Assembly: GCF_014861395.1 (NCBI RefSeq)
Contig: NZ_RRYV01000011.1
Coordinates: 1-46,463 of the forward strand
Length of the DNA stretch: 46,463 nt
DNA from: Psychrobacter sp. FME13
GTDB lineage: Bacteria > Pseudomonadota > Gammaproteobacteria > Pseudomonadales > Moraxellaceae
Reading direction: 5' to 3'
The notes beneath the pieces are model-generated. The model was not told the DNA's origin and made no database searches. It was given only the letters and a program-made list of their open reading frames with translations. Made by a program: the position numbers and the translations under genes. Below are positions 1 to 6,911 of this stretch, piece after piece; the stretch's first letter is position 1; every line of letters starts with the position of its first letter.

Positions 1-259
1 TCTCATTGGCCTGTTTGAGTTCTCTGCATTCACGTTCAAGATCTTTAATACGTTGATCTTGGCTTTGAGCTTGCACTGAGGCAGGAATGGTTTGATCGAT
101 GTGCTTTTTATGCCATGAGCGCAGGGTTTCAGGCGTGCAGCCAATCTTAGGGGCAATGGCTTGAATCGCTGACCAGGTAGAGGGGTAGTCGCCTGCCGCT
201 TCAATGAGCATGCGAACGGCGCGTTCTTTAATCTCAGGAGTGTAGGTTTGTCTTTTCAT
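1..259 (-). CDS. IS3-family transposase OrfA, partial (N-terminal 86 residues)
   Basis: The minus-strand frame starts with ATG at 259 and reads MKRQTYTPEIKERAVRML..., then a helix-turn-helix region containing GCTPETLRSWHKKH and the start of a coiled-coil segment (DQRIKDLERECRELKQANE). This is the usual layout of IS3/IS911-type OrfA: DNA-binding helix-turn-helix followed by a leucine-zipper-like multimerisation segment. The gene is open to the window edge. The catalytic OrfB, normally made by frameshifting, would lie outside. Confidence 0.85.
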   Translation of the reverse strand, partial: MKRQTYTPEIKERAVRMLIEAAGDYPSTWSAIQAIAPKIGCTPETLRSWHKKHIDQTIPASVQAQSQDQRIKDLERECRELKQANE

Positions 260-309
260 TGTCGTATTCTCTCAGAATGTTGAGTCTCCGACAATACCGG
301 GGCGGTTCA
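1..309 (-). mobile_element. IS3-family insertion sequence, left end only (element runs off the window)
   Basis: Read on the minus strand, the sequence starts at 309 with TGAACCGCCCCGGTATTGTC, the TGA-beginning, GC-rich terminal inverted repeat typical of IS3-family elements. A transposase OrfA start codon follows about 50 bases inside. The right-hand flank resumes in the reading frame of an interrupted DUF2628 gene, which fixes the boundary near 309/310. The other end lies outside the window, so the target duplication cannot be checked. Confidence 0.8.
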
Positions 310-699
310 ATTGCTGGACTTCTTTTGGGAACATCTTGGTTGTGTTATCGTAAAATGTACTTAGAAGCCTTTTGTATTGTAGTTGGTATTAATGCGGTCG
401 ACTTGGCTCTAATGTATATGCTTGGTATGGAAACCTATAACTCTATTGGTCAAACCAGCTTTTTTATCGGATGGGCCGTACTTACAGGTATGTTAGGTAA
501 TTATTTTTACTTTAGTCATAGCGTTAGAAATATAAAAACAGTTATGAGAGGTACAGCAGATCCAGCTACGCTTGAACAGGCGTTAGCGGAAAAAGGTGGC
601 ACGTCATGGGTTGGCGCAATTGTGGGTAGTATATTGGTGGTATTGCTATCAATGGCTATATCCTATTTATTTGCCCCTGATTGGTTTTGGTTGGTGTAG
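310..699 (+). pseudogene. DUF2628 family membrane protein, 5' end removed by IS insertion
   Basis: From codon ATT at 310 the frame reads IAGLLLGTSWLCYRKMY..., resembling the DUF2628 core in which a W/F-rich helix is followed by a LxYRKMY-type motif. Further hydrophobic stretches (FCIVVGINAVDLALMYML, FFIGWAVLTGMLGNYFYF and the C-terminal ILVVLLSMAISYLF) suggest several membrane helices. The codons upstream of 310 belong to the inverted repeat of the IS element, so the native start and N-terminus are missing. A fusion start inside the IS end (ATG at 259 or 277) is formally possible but has no clear ribosome binding site. Family assignment is by motif memory. Confidence 0.7.
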
Positions 700-740
700 T
701 CGGTTTTTCTTTCTACTTAGCCTTTAGCTGAAACAAAAAA

Positions 741-768
741 AACACTCAACTTGGTTGGGTGTTTTTTA
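741..768 (+). terminator. Rho-independent terminator after the DUF2628 remnant
   Basis: A 9-bp stem (741-749 with 755-763, loop CTTGG) is followed by a run of T (762-767) and preceded by a run of A, so it may work in both directions. Confidence 0.75.
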
Positions 769-840
769 TGGGTACGATGGATAGTAAATTTACGTCGCCA
801 AAATTATTGGTTATTAGAACCTTGTTTAACTATAGTGAAC

Positions 841-862
841 CTACTCACAGAGCAGTGAGTAG
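841..862 (+). promoter_or_regulatory. Perfect hairpin in the leader of the small basic protein gene
   Basis: CTACTCAC (841-848) and GTGAGTAG (855-862) form a perfect 8-bp inverted repeat with loop AGAGCA, about 40 bases before the start codon of the 48-residue gene. It has no T run, so it is not an ordinary terminator. It could be an operator or an mRNA leader structure. Function is unknown. Confidence 0.45.
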
Positions 863-903
863 TAAGCCTAAATTTTCTAATAAAACTTTTAAAGGAATTC
901 TAT

Positions 904-1050
904 ATGAGCACGAAGAAAACTACTGTAGCAGACAACAGTTCTAACATGAGAAACCCAAATAAAGGAACGGGTGGTACTAATAAAGTTTATGATCAAGCCC
1001 AAGGAAACCGAGGTAAGCAAATGAATCCTAATCGAAAAAGTAAAGGCTAG
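904..1050 (+). CDS. Small basic Asn/Lys/Gly-rich conserved-type protein (48 residues)
   Basis: ATG at 904 follows AAAGGAA at 891-897 at normal spacing. The product is 48 residues, rich in Asn, Lys, Gly and Gln, with no hydrophobic segment, and ends in GKQMNPNRKSKG. Tiny basic proteins with an NQMNPN/KQMNPN-type tail are widespread as hypothetical proteins in gammaproteobacteria, and this fits that pattern, though I know of no function. The unit is self-contained, with a leader hairpin upstream and a strong terminator downstream. It probably encodes an expressed cytoplasmic protein that is largely disordered. Confidence 0.7.
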   Translation: MSTKKTTVADNSSNMRNPNKGTGGTNKVYDQAQGNRGKQMNPNRKSKG

Positions 1051-1072
1051 CTTTAACACTATATAGTCAGAC

Positions 1073-1112
1073 GTTAAGTCTTCTATAACCAGAAGACTTA
1101 GCTATTTATTTT
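1073..1112 (+). terminator. Rho-independent terminator after the small basic protein gene
   Basis: A 12-bp stem pairs 1073-1084 with 1091-1102 (one G-T pair, loop ATAACC), followed by the T-rich stretch TATTTATTTTT. It ends the 904-1050 unit and separates it from the downstream AT-rich gene. Confidence 0.85.
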
Positions 1113-1141
1113 TGGGATAATATATCAATTTAGGAATGATT

Positions 1142-2806
1142 ATGTCTGATTTAGCGCAATTTCCGTCACAAGGTGATTTACTGAAATTTATTTATAATGC
1201 AACAGGCATTATCCCATCTAAGAAACAGTTCATTGTTGATATTGAGATAGATGATAAAAGTTTACATAAAAGTCTTGAAAGACTAGCTAAAGAAGAAGGC
1301 GATTTCTTAAAGAACTTTGAACAACATACTAACGAGTTTAGGTCAGCAATACATGGCTTGTTTACTAATGCCACATATAGCCAGACATTATATGAGCCAC
1401 TTGTAGAGTTATTTCAAATATATACTCAGACTGTATTAACTAACCAAACCTATCTAGGAAAAAAAGAGTCATTGTTTTTCCTAATAAATACTGTTTTTCC
1501 ACGAAGCTCTACAATCTCAATATTCCAGTATCAGCAATGTTATAGCATGTTTTTAGACGCTTCTGTTTCACCTAGCAAGAAATTTTGGTACTTGGAACAC
1601 GGAGATACAACACCGTTAGCTTATATTATTCATTGGATATATGATTGTGAGAATAAAAGCCAAAAAGATTTTCATAATACTTTTTGCGAGAAACGTGGTG
1701 GAAATATTGATCAAATCGATAAGGATTTAGCTAACGTAAATAATTGGGTGTCTGGTACTGTTAAGCTACCAACGTTCTCAAGTATTCTAGATGTATTTGA
1801 TAGAGGGTTCCAGTTCCATAATATTGATGATGACAGAAGGCAAAAATATATATATTTTCTATTAATAGCTAGATTTGCCACTTACTGTCTGAAAAGCTTG
1901 TATGCAAACTATAAAGAAGAAGATATTTCTGATATTTTAAAAAAATTAAGAGATTATTTAACTCTGATAAATAAAGATTTCGAGCAGTTTTACTCAATTA
2001 ATGAAGTCAAGAGAGACTCTAAGTTAACAGGTATAGAAAAAGATATAGTTGAGAGTTGGCAGCAAATGCAAATTACAAATTTTTTTCTTGATAAATCCAA
2101 AGAAACCGAAAGAAAAATTGCTCATAACTTAAGTAAGATCCAGCAAAAGTATATTGAAGAATCTTCGAAAAACAGTCATATGTACACCAAATCTCTTGAA
2201 AAAGTTTATCAAGAAGAACTTGAAAGATGGTATAGCACTGCACCAAATAAGTTCATTATTAGGTCTTTTCAAGATACTTTAACTCCTTTCAATGATGAAA
2301 GTTATAGGAAAAACATTGAAAACTGTGGGTATGGGTATTATGTAATGAAAGAAAAATATAACCATCAAAAATGGCTAAATGAGTATCATGATGTTGGTAA
2401 TGATATTGTGTTTCCATGGTTAAAATATTGGATAGATGGTATGAAGCTATTTTATAGTAGGGATTTTGAATCGTCTCTTACTAGAATGAGAGAAGCATTT
2501 AATACCATTAGATATTCAGCAGGTAATCGTCAAATTAAATTTATAGAAGACTATATGCTAGTAGCGTTAGCACAACCTAATAAGAATGGTAACGTACAAG
2601 GTTGGAAGGATTTTAAAATAGCGTTCAAATGGGGCGTATTTATGAATCATTTTGACGCTTTTCCTGAATTTTATTCTGATAAAAATAATAAAGAACTAAA
2701 AACTATGTTCGAGGAAAAGAAGAAAGATTTTATAGCTTTTCCTTCAAATAGCATGGATACTAAAATTTTAGCAAAACTACTCTTTCATTGGAAATATGAC
2801 ACATAG
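1142..2806 (+). CDS. Unrecognised AT-rich 554-residue protein, possible accessory/defence gene
   Basis: I do not recognise this family. ATG at 1142 is preferred over the in-frame ATG at 1136 because AGGA at 1132-1135 then has a 6-base spacer. The product is large, soluble-looking and mostly helical, rich in Lys, Asn, Tyr and Phe, with no signal peptide and no clear membrane helix. The C-terminal third (from about residue 420; WLKYWIDGMKLFYSRDFESS) looks like tetratricopeptide-type helical pairs, but this is weak. No nuclease, Walker or HEPN motif is evident. The gene is much more AT-rich than the flanking metabolic genes and sits between an IS end and a terminator. It is therefore probably acquired DNA; a phage-defence or mobile-element role is possible but unproven. 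Confidence 0.6.
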   Translation: MSDLAQFPSQGDLLKFIYNATGIIPSKKQFIVDIEIDDKSLHKSLERLAKEEGDFLKNFEQHTNEFRSAIHGLFTNATYSQTLYEPLVELFQIYTQTVLTNQTYLGKKESLFFLINTVFPRSSTISIFQYQQCYSMFLDASVSPSKKFWYLEHGDTTPLAYIIHWIYDCENKSQKDFHNTFCEKRGGNIDQIDKDLANVNNWVSGTVKLPTFSSILDVFDRGFQFHNIDDDRRQKYIYFLLIARFATYCLKSLYANYKEEDISDILKKLRDYLTLINKDFEQFYSINEVKRDSKLTGIEKDIVESWQQMQITNFFLDKSKETERKIAHNLSKIQQKYIEESSKNSHMYTKSLEKVYQEELERWYSTAPNKFIIRSFQDTLTPFNDESYRKNIENCGYGYYVMKEKYNHQKWLNEYHDVGNDIVFPWLKYWIDGMKLFYSRDFESSLTRMREAFNTIRYSAGNRQIKFIEDYMLVALAQPNKNGNVQGWKDFKIAFKWGVFMNHFDAFPEFYSDKNNKELKTMFEEKKKDFIAFPSNSMDTKILAKLLFHWKYDT

Positions 2807-2823
2807 TTAAAAATCACCTTAAA

Positions 2824-2852
2824 AAAAGCAGCACTGAGAAGTGCTGCTTTTT
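2824..2852. terminator. Bidirectional terminator between convergent genes
   Basis: A perfect 12-bp stem (2824-2835 with 2840-2851, loop GAGA) is bordered by A residues on the left and T residues on the right. It can stop both the 1142-2806 gene and the minus-strand reductase gene that ends at 2876. Confidence 0.88.
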
Positions 2853-2875
2853 CATCGATATTAACTCTTAAATAA

Positions 2876-3877
2876 CTAACCCTTCACATTCACCACATAA
2901 CGCCCAACCGTTTTGCCCGCCATAAAGCGATCTAGGTATTCTGGCGTTTGCTCTAGCGTAATCTCTTCACCATAGCTCTCAAGATTAGGCAGTTTCATAT
3001 CAGTGGCGACACGTTTCCAAATGGCTTCTTTATCAGCCAGTGGAATATAGACCGAATCTATACCTAATAGTGACACCGCGCGAGTGATAAAAGGAATCAC
3101 CGACATCGAAAAATCAGCGCCGCTAGCTAGGCCGCAACTGGTCACTGCACCGCCAGCTTTGGTTTGCTTTAGCAGGTTAGGTAAGTAGTCGCCGCCAATG
3201 GTATCAATGGCGTTTGCCCATAGTTCACGGCCGACAGGTTTGTTGCCGATTTCATTGATGGTATCACGATGACGTACTTCGCTTGCGCCCAATGCTTTTA
3301 GATGCTCGCTTTGTTCAGGCTTACCTGAGAACGCAATCACGTCATAGCCGAGCTGCTTTAAGATAGCGATGCTGATTGTACCGACGCCACCTGTTGCGCC
3401 AGTCACAGCAACTGGACCATCACTTGGTTTTGCGCCCATTTTTTCTAGCTTTTGTATACTTAGCGCTGCGGTCAAGCCGCCAGTACCATAAATCATTGCT
3501 TCTTTTAGCGTCAGCGTTTCTGGACAAGCCAGCGCCCAATCTGCGGGGATTGATATCATTTGACCGAGTCCACCGTCTGTATCCATACCGAGATCATAGC
3601 CGAATATCAATACTTTTTGCCCTGCGCTAAACGTGCCTGATTTGTCACTGATGACCACACCAGCCGCATCGATACCAGGCGTATGCGGGTAGTTTTTGGT
3701 AATCATTTTATTACCTGATGCCGACATCGCATCTTTATAATTCAACGATGAATAATGCACTTCAATGAGCAAGTCGTTCTCTGGTAAGTCACTAACTTTG
3801 CGCTCTTGAATGCTTTTTTTAAATTCGCCATCGCTGGTTTCTTCGACGACCAAGGCTTTGAATGTGTTGTTAGACAT
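2876..3877 (-). CDS. YhdH/AcuI-family NADPH-dependent acrylyl-CoA reductase-like quinone oxidoreductase
   Basis: This is a medium-chain dehydrogenase/reductase without zinc ligands. The N-terminal catalytic GroES-like part contains SSLNYKDAMSASG and the strongly conserved HTPGIDAAG. The Rossmann part carries VTGATGGVGTISIAIL for NADPH binding. The length (about 333 residues) and these motifs match the YhdH/YhfP/AcuI group, whose characterised members reduce acryloyl-CoA to propionyl-CoA. I start it at ATG 3877 (MSNNTFKALVV) because AGGAACAG stands just upstream; the ATG at 3892 has no such site. A second MDR reductase gene follows upstream on the same strand, 89 bases away, but each seems to have its own ribosome binding site. 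The true substrate cannot be read from sequence. Confidence 0.85.
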   Translation of the reverse strand: MSNNTFKALVVEETSDGEFKKSIQERKVSDLPENDLLIEVHYSSLNYKDAMSASGNKMITKNYPHTPGIDAAGVVISDKSGTFSAGQKVLIFGYDLGMDTDGGLGQMISIPADWALACPETLTLKEAMIYGTGGLTAALSIQKLEKMGAKPSDGPVAVTGATGGVGTISIAILKQLGYDVIAFSGKPEQSEHLKALGASEVRHRDTINEIGNKPVGRELWANAIDTIGGDYLPNLLKQTKAGGAVTSCGLASGADFSMSVIPFITRAVSLLGIDSVYIPLADKEAIWKRVATDMKLPNLESYGEEITLEQTPEYLDRFMAGKTVGRYVVNVKG

Positions 3878-3966
3878 AAGGCTGTTCCTCATTATATTTT
3901 TTGTATGCGTGTTTATATACTTGTGTGTTTGTATATTAGTACCAATAAGTATATTAAATCTATCGA

Positions 3967-4944
3967 TTACGGCTTTAACAGCACTTTGCCTTTTTTACCT
4001 GACTGCAATTTTCCATCCACTGCTTTAGTGATGTCGGCCAAATCAAATACCGCTTCGACAGGCAGTTTTAAGTTGCCACTGGTACCACGTTCGACCAACT
4101 CATCGATTAGACGTTGTTTGTTCTCTACACTCATTTCTTGACTGATCTTGCTACCCCAAAATCCTTTGAGAGTCGCTTGTTTAAATATGATGTGGGTTGG
4201 GTCTAGTACCATCGGTTTTCCTGACATAATGCCAAACGATGCAAAGGTGCCGCCATGGCCCAACAGTGAGAGCAAGTCGTTACTAGACTCACCGCCGACT
4301 GAGTCCACCGCAGCACTGATTTTGTCATCACCAATGATGGTTTTTACTTGATCTTTCCAGTCCTCATCTGAGGAGTTGATGTTGTTTTTGATACCTAGCG
4401 ATTCTAATTCTTTTACCGCATCGCTACTTCTCACGACATTGATGGTATTGATACCACGCGCCGCTGCTAGCATAGCGAGTGATTTTCCGACTGCACCATT
4501 AGCAGCGTTATGGATGACCCACTGTCCACTTTGTAAATCTAAAAATTCAATCAGCATCAGAGCGCTGAGCGGCATAGCAATCAGCTGTGCTGCCATCTCG
4601 TCTTTTAGCTCATCAGGCACAGAAAATATCATGTGTTCAGGCGCGACGAAATACTCCGCCCATGTCGCCTGTACACTTGCGGCAGCCACACGTTGACCAA
4701 CTTTTAGGTCTTTGACGTCACTACCCACGGCATCGATAACCCCAACCGCTTCGCTACCACCTATCGCTGGTAGCTCAGGTTTGAAACCATATTGTCCACG
4801 GATAGTCAGTAGATCATGGTTATGGATAGAAGAGAGTATCGTTTTGACTCGGACTTCATTTGCCTTCGGCTCTGGGATGGGGCTGTCGCTTAGACTCAGT
4901 ACATCAGAAGGTTTGCCAAAGTTGTTATAGATAGCGCTGCGCAT
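3967..4944 (-). CDS. Zinc-free medium-chain alcohol dehydrogenase/quinone reductase-like (MECR/Etr-like) oxidoreductase
   Basis: About 325 residues with MDR architecture. The N-terminal half has PAIGGSEAVGVIDAVGSD and GQRVAAASVQATWAEY; the nucleotide-binding half has WVIHNAANGAVGKSLAMLA, in which Asn replaces the more common Gly/Ala residues before the glycine loop. The NAANGAVG-type loop and SSIHNHDLLTIRGQYG segment recall 2-enoyl thioester reductases and related proteins, so an enoyl reductase activity is plausible. No structural or catalytic zinc Cys cluster is present. ATG 4944 is preferred to 4950 because AAAGGA then lies about 7 bases upstream. It is followed by the YhdH-like reductase on the same strand; the two may be cotranscribed. 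Confidence 0.8.
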   Translation of the reverse strand: MRSAIYNNFGKPSDVLSLSDSPIPEPKANEVRVKTILSSIHNHDLLTIRGQYGFKPELPAIGGSEAVGVIDAVGSDVKDLKVGQRVAAASVQATWAEYFVAPEHMIFSVPDELKDEMAAQLIAMPLSALMLIEFLDLQSGQWVIHNAANGAVGKSLAMLAAARGINTINVVRSSDAVKELESLGIKNNINSSDEDWKDQVKTIIGDDKISAAVDSVGGESSNDLLSLLGHGGTFASFGIMSGKPMVLDPTHIIFKQATLKGFWGSKISQEMSVENKQRLIDELVERGTSGNLKLPVEAVFDLADITKAVDGKLQSGKKGKVLLKP

Positions 4945-5253
4945 AATCATTTCCTTTGCTTATTTATGGTTTTGTGGTTTTATAAGTATGTTACGAGTAT
5001 GAATAACCGACTATAAACATCATGTTATTAAGCAAGGTCATCCACCAATGTAATTTTTGTTTTAGTAGAAACGATACCATGATAATGATGCTGATAGGTT
5101 ATCGACTCACAAAGTCACTATACTTAAAAAATACTTAAAAAAACCACTATACTTAAAAATAGACTGGTCGTCTAGATATCGGATACATTTGCGCTAACGG
5201 GATTTCATTATAGAAAGCTTGGCTTACATCAGTAGTGTTTTTTGTATTACTTA
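4945..5253. other. Intergenic region upstream of the MDR reductase gene
   Basis: About 300 bases without a convincing ORF. AT-rich, containing a 15-bp direct repeat (5116-5159) and ending at a transposon-like inverted-repeat element. The promoter of the minus-strand MDR gene should lie here, but I could not pick a clear -35/-10 pair. Confidence 0.5.
5116..5159. repeat. Direct repeat, 15 bp twice with a partial third copy
   Basis: CACTATACTTAAAAA occurs exactly at 5116-5130 and 5145-5159, with the partial copy ATACTTAAAAA between them. The period is 29 bases. It may be a slippage product or a pair of regulator sites upstream of the MDR reductase gene. Confidence 0.6.
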
Positions 5254-5424
5254 AGCCGTGTCATCAATTAGCACATTGATGCAGTTTATGGTCTTAAAAT
5301 GGCTAAATTTTCGCTAAAGGGTGTCAAAATCCTCGTCAATATATTCATATTCACTGCGAATTTTTCCTTGTTTAGCATCAATTTATTTCATTTTAATGCT
5401 CATAATCTGATTGATGACACGCCC
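5254..5424. repeat. Putative 171-bp MITE (IS5-type ends) abutting the DUF2798 gene
   Basis: CGTGTCATCAAT at 5257-5268 and its exact reverse complement ATTGATGACACG at 5410-5421 form terminal inverted repeats around an AT-rich, non-coding interior. Both sides are bordered by TA (5252-5253 and 5425-5426), consistent with a target duplication. The GCGTGTCATCAAT-type end resembles ends of some IS5-family elements as I remember them. The right end coincides with the stop codon of the neighbouring gene. Boundaries are inferred from one copy only. Confidence 0.55.
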
Positions 5425-5678
5425 TAATAAAACTCAATACGACTAAGAATATGCTCCTGCACGACATAGGCACAGGCATAAGCGCTTGGCCAAGCAAACA
5501 TAAAGGCCAGTCCCCACGAATGCATCAGCTCCATAAAGAAGCCATCGATAAAGCCTTGCTTTACCACCAACAATGCTGTCGAAATAATGAACGACATCAT
5601 TGTCGCCATGATACCTGTGAAGATAAGGCGATAGTATTTGCGCCGTGTGCGTATTCTAATGATGGGAAGTTTTGCCAT
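5424..5678 (-). CDS. DUF2798 family small membrane protein
   Basis: ATG at 5678 gives 84 residues: MAKLPIIRIRTRRKYY, a basic cytoplasmic start, then two hydrophobic helices (LIFTGIMATMMSFIISTALL and GLAFMFAWPSAYACAYVV) separated by VKQGFIDGFFMELMHSW. The order and the xxNQGF-like and PxA motifs fit DUF2798, a two-helix inner-membrane family of unknown function. The reading frame stays open far upstream, but that part has no protein character and overlaps the lipase promoter. The TAG stop at 5424-5426 straddles the edge of the inverted-repeat element, so the original C-terminus may have been altered. An AGGA lies 12 bases upstream, a rather long spacing. Confidence 0.75.
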   Translation of the reverse strand: MAKLPIIRIRTRRKYYRLIFTGIMATMMSFIISTALLVVKQGFIDGFFMELMHSWGLAFMFAWPSAYACAYVVQEHILSRIEFY

Positions 5679-5787
5679 AATTTTGAGTTGTCCTGCATGA
5701 TGCCACCGGCATGCATGAATGATATAAGCGTATATTTTATAAGATAAATAGTGATGATTATGAGTATTATAGTTCAATGTCATATTG

Positions 5788-5828
5788 AGTACAGATTTTA
5801 CAAGTAGTACAGATTTTATAAGTAGTAC
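5788..5828. repeat. 18-bp tandem repeat between divergent DUF2798 and lipase genes
   Basis: AGTACAGATTTTACAAGT (5788-5805) is followed directly by AGTACAGATTTTATAAGT (5806-5823, one change) and by AGTAC (5824-5828). It lies in the shared upstream region, about 110 bases before the lipase start. Copy number may vary between strains. Confidence 0.75.
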
Positions 5829-5934
5829 CTGCCAAGAAGCTAAGCCGCAAGGCAAATAGTAAGGCGTAAGTAAGAAGGTACAGTTGTCGTAGGTCGATGG
5901 TTCGCTAACGATATATATTAATAGGGAGTTTTTG

Positions 5935-6909
5935 ATGACATTACGACGTACAGGGCTAGCAGCCTTACTCACTTTATCGATAGTCGGTTGTACAACACCC
6001 AATAGTTTTACTATTGCCACCACTCAAAAAATTATCCAACACGAACGCAATAAAGCAGACCTCAGTACCAAGATGTTTACACTGGAATCTGGTGAAACGC
6101 TCACGTATGCCGAAAGCAATGCTACCCATGATACCAGTACTATTAATGCTACTGATGCGGAGCCTTTGTTATTGATTCATGGCTTTGGTGGTAATAAAGA
6201 TAATTTCACTCGTATCGCTGATCAGTTGGCAGACTATCACCTTATTATTCCAGATTTGCTAGGATTTGGCGATTCGAGTAAGCCTGAAACCGCAGACTAT
6301 CGCGCGGATGCTCAAGCGCAGCGCCTGCACGAATTGATGCAAGCCAAAGGTTTGGCATCCAATATTCATGTCGGCGGTAATTCGATGGGCGGCGCCATTA
6401 GTGTGGCGTATGCGGCAAAGTATCCAGACGATGTCAAAAGCCTATGGCTCATCGACAGCGCAGGGTTTTGGTCAGCTGGTGTTTCTGAATCATTAAAAAA
6501 CGCCACTATTAAGAACAACCCACTGCTGGTCAATAAGACGGAAGATATCTATAAGATGTACGACTTTGTGATGTATAAGCCACCTTATTTACCCAAAACT
6601 GTGCAAGCGGTGTTTGCGCAAGAGCGTATCGCTAATCAGGTACTTGAGTCCAAAATACTAGAGCAGATCGTCACAGACAATGTCGAGGAGCGTGCCAAAA
6701 TCATTGCGAACTATAAGATTCCGACGCTTATCGTTTGGGGTGAGTAGGACCAAGTCATCAAGCCTGAAACGACCGCGCTGATCAAAGAGCTCATTCCGCA
6801 GTCGACGGTTATTATGATGCCAGAGGTCGGTCACGTACCCATGATAGAGTCGGTAAAAGACACCGCCAAGGATTATAAAAAATTTCGCGCAACGTTAAAA
6901 GATGAGTAA
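5935..6909 (+). pseudogene. Lip3-like alpha/beta hydrolase (lipase) lipoprotein gene interrupted by an in-frame TAG
   Basis: ATG 5935 follows GGGAG at 5924-5928. Residues 1-19 form a lipoprotein signal ending in SIVGC (Cys19). Then come the oxyanion-type HGFGG at 82-86 and nucleophile motif GGNSMGG with Ser150. The protein strongly resembles Moraxella lipase 3 / Psychrobacter Lip1-type cold lipases, about 315 residues long. After IPTLIVWGE, codon 271 (6745-6747) is TAG. The same frame then continues without a break for 53 codons: DQVIKPETTALIK (the catalytic acid region), VIMMPEVGHVPM (the catalytic His) and a TAA at 6907-6909. The relatives have Lys or a similar residue at that position (GDKDQ), so one base change could explain the stop. 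The truncated product lacks Asp and His of the triad and should be inactive unless the codon is read through. The upstream part keeps full coding quality, so the event looks recent. Confidence 0.88.
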
Positions 6910-6911
6910 TT

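Noticed and set aside
759-944. Open frame over the terminator after the DUF2628 remnant
   Set aside because: Starts inside a terminator hairpin and overlaps the better-supported gene at 904-1050 in another frame.
1142-2806. HEPN RNase motif in the orphan protein
   Set aside because: Only R-x3-H occurrences (RSAIH, RKIAH) were found, not R-x4-6-H, and there is no HEPN-like helical context that I could confirm.
5788-5828. CRISPR-like array
   Set aside because: Units are contiguous tandem copies without spacers.
5679-6023. N-terminal extension of the DUF2798 reading frame
   Set aside because: It overlaps the divergent lipase start and the 18-bp tandem repeats and has no membrane or domain logic; the conserved protein starts at 5678.
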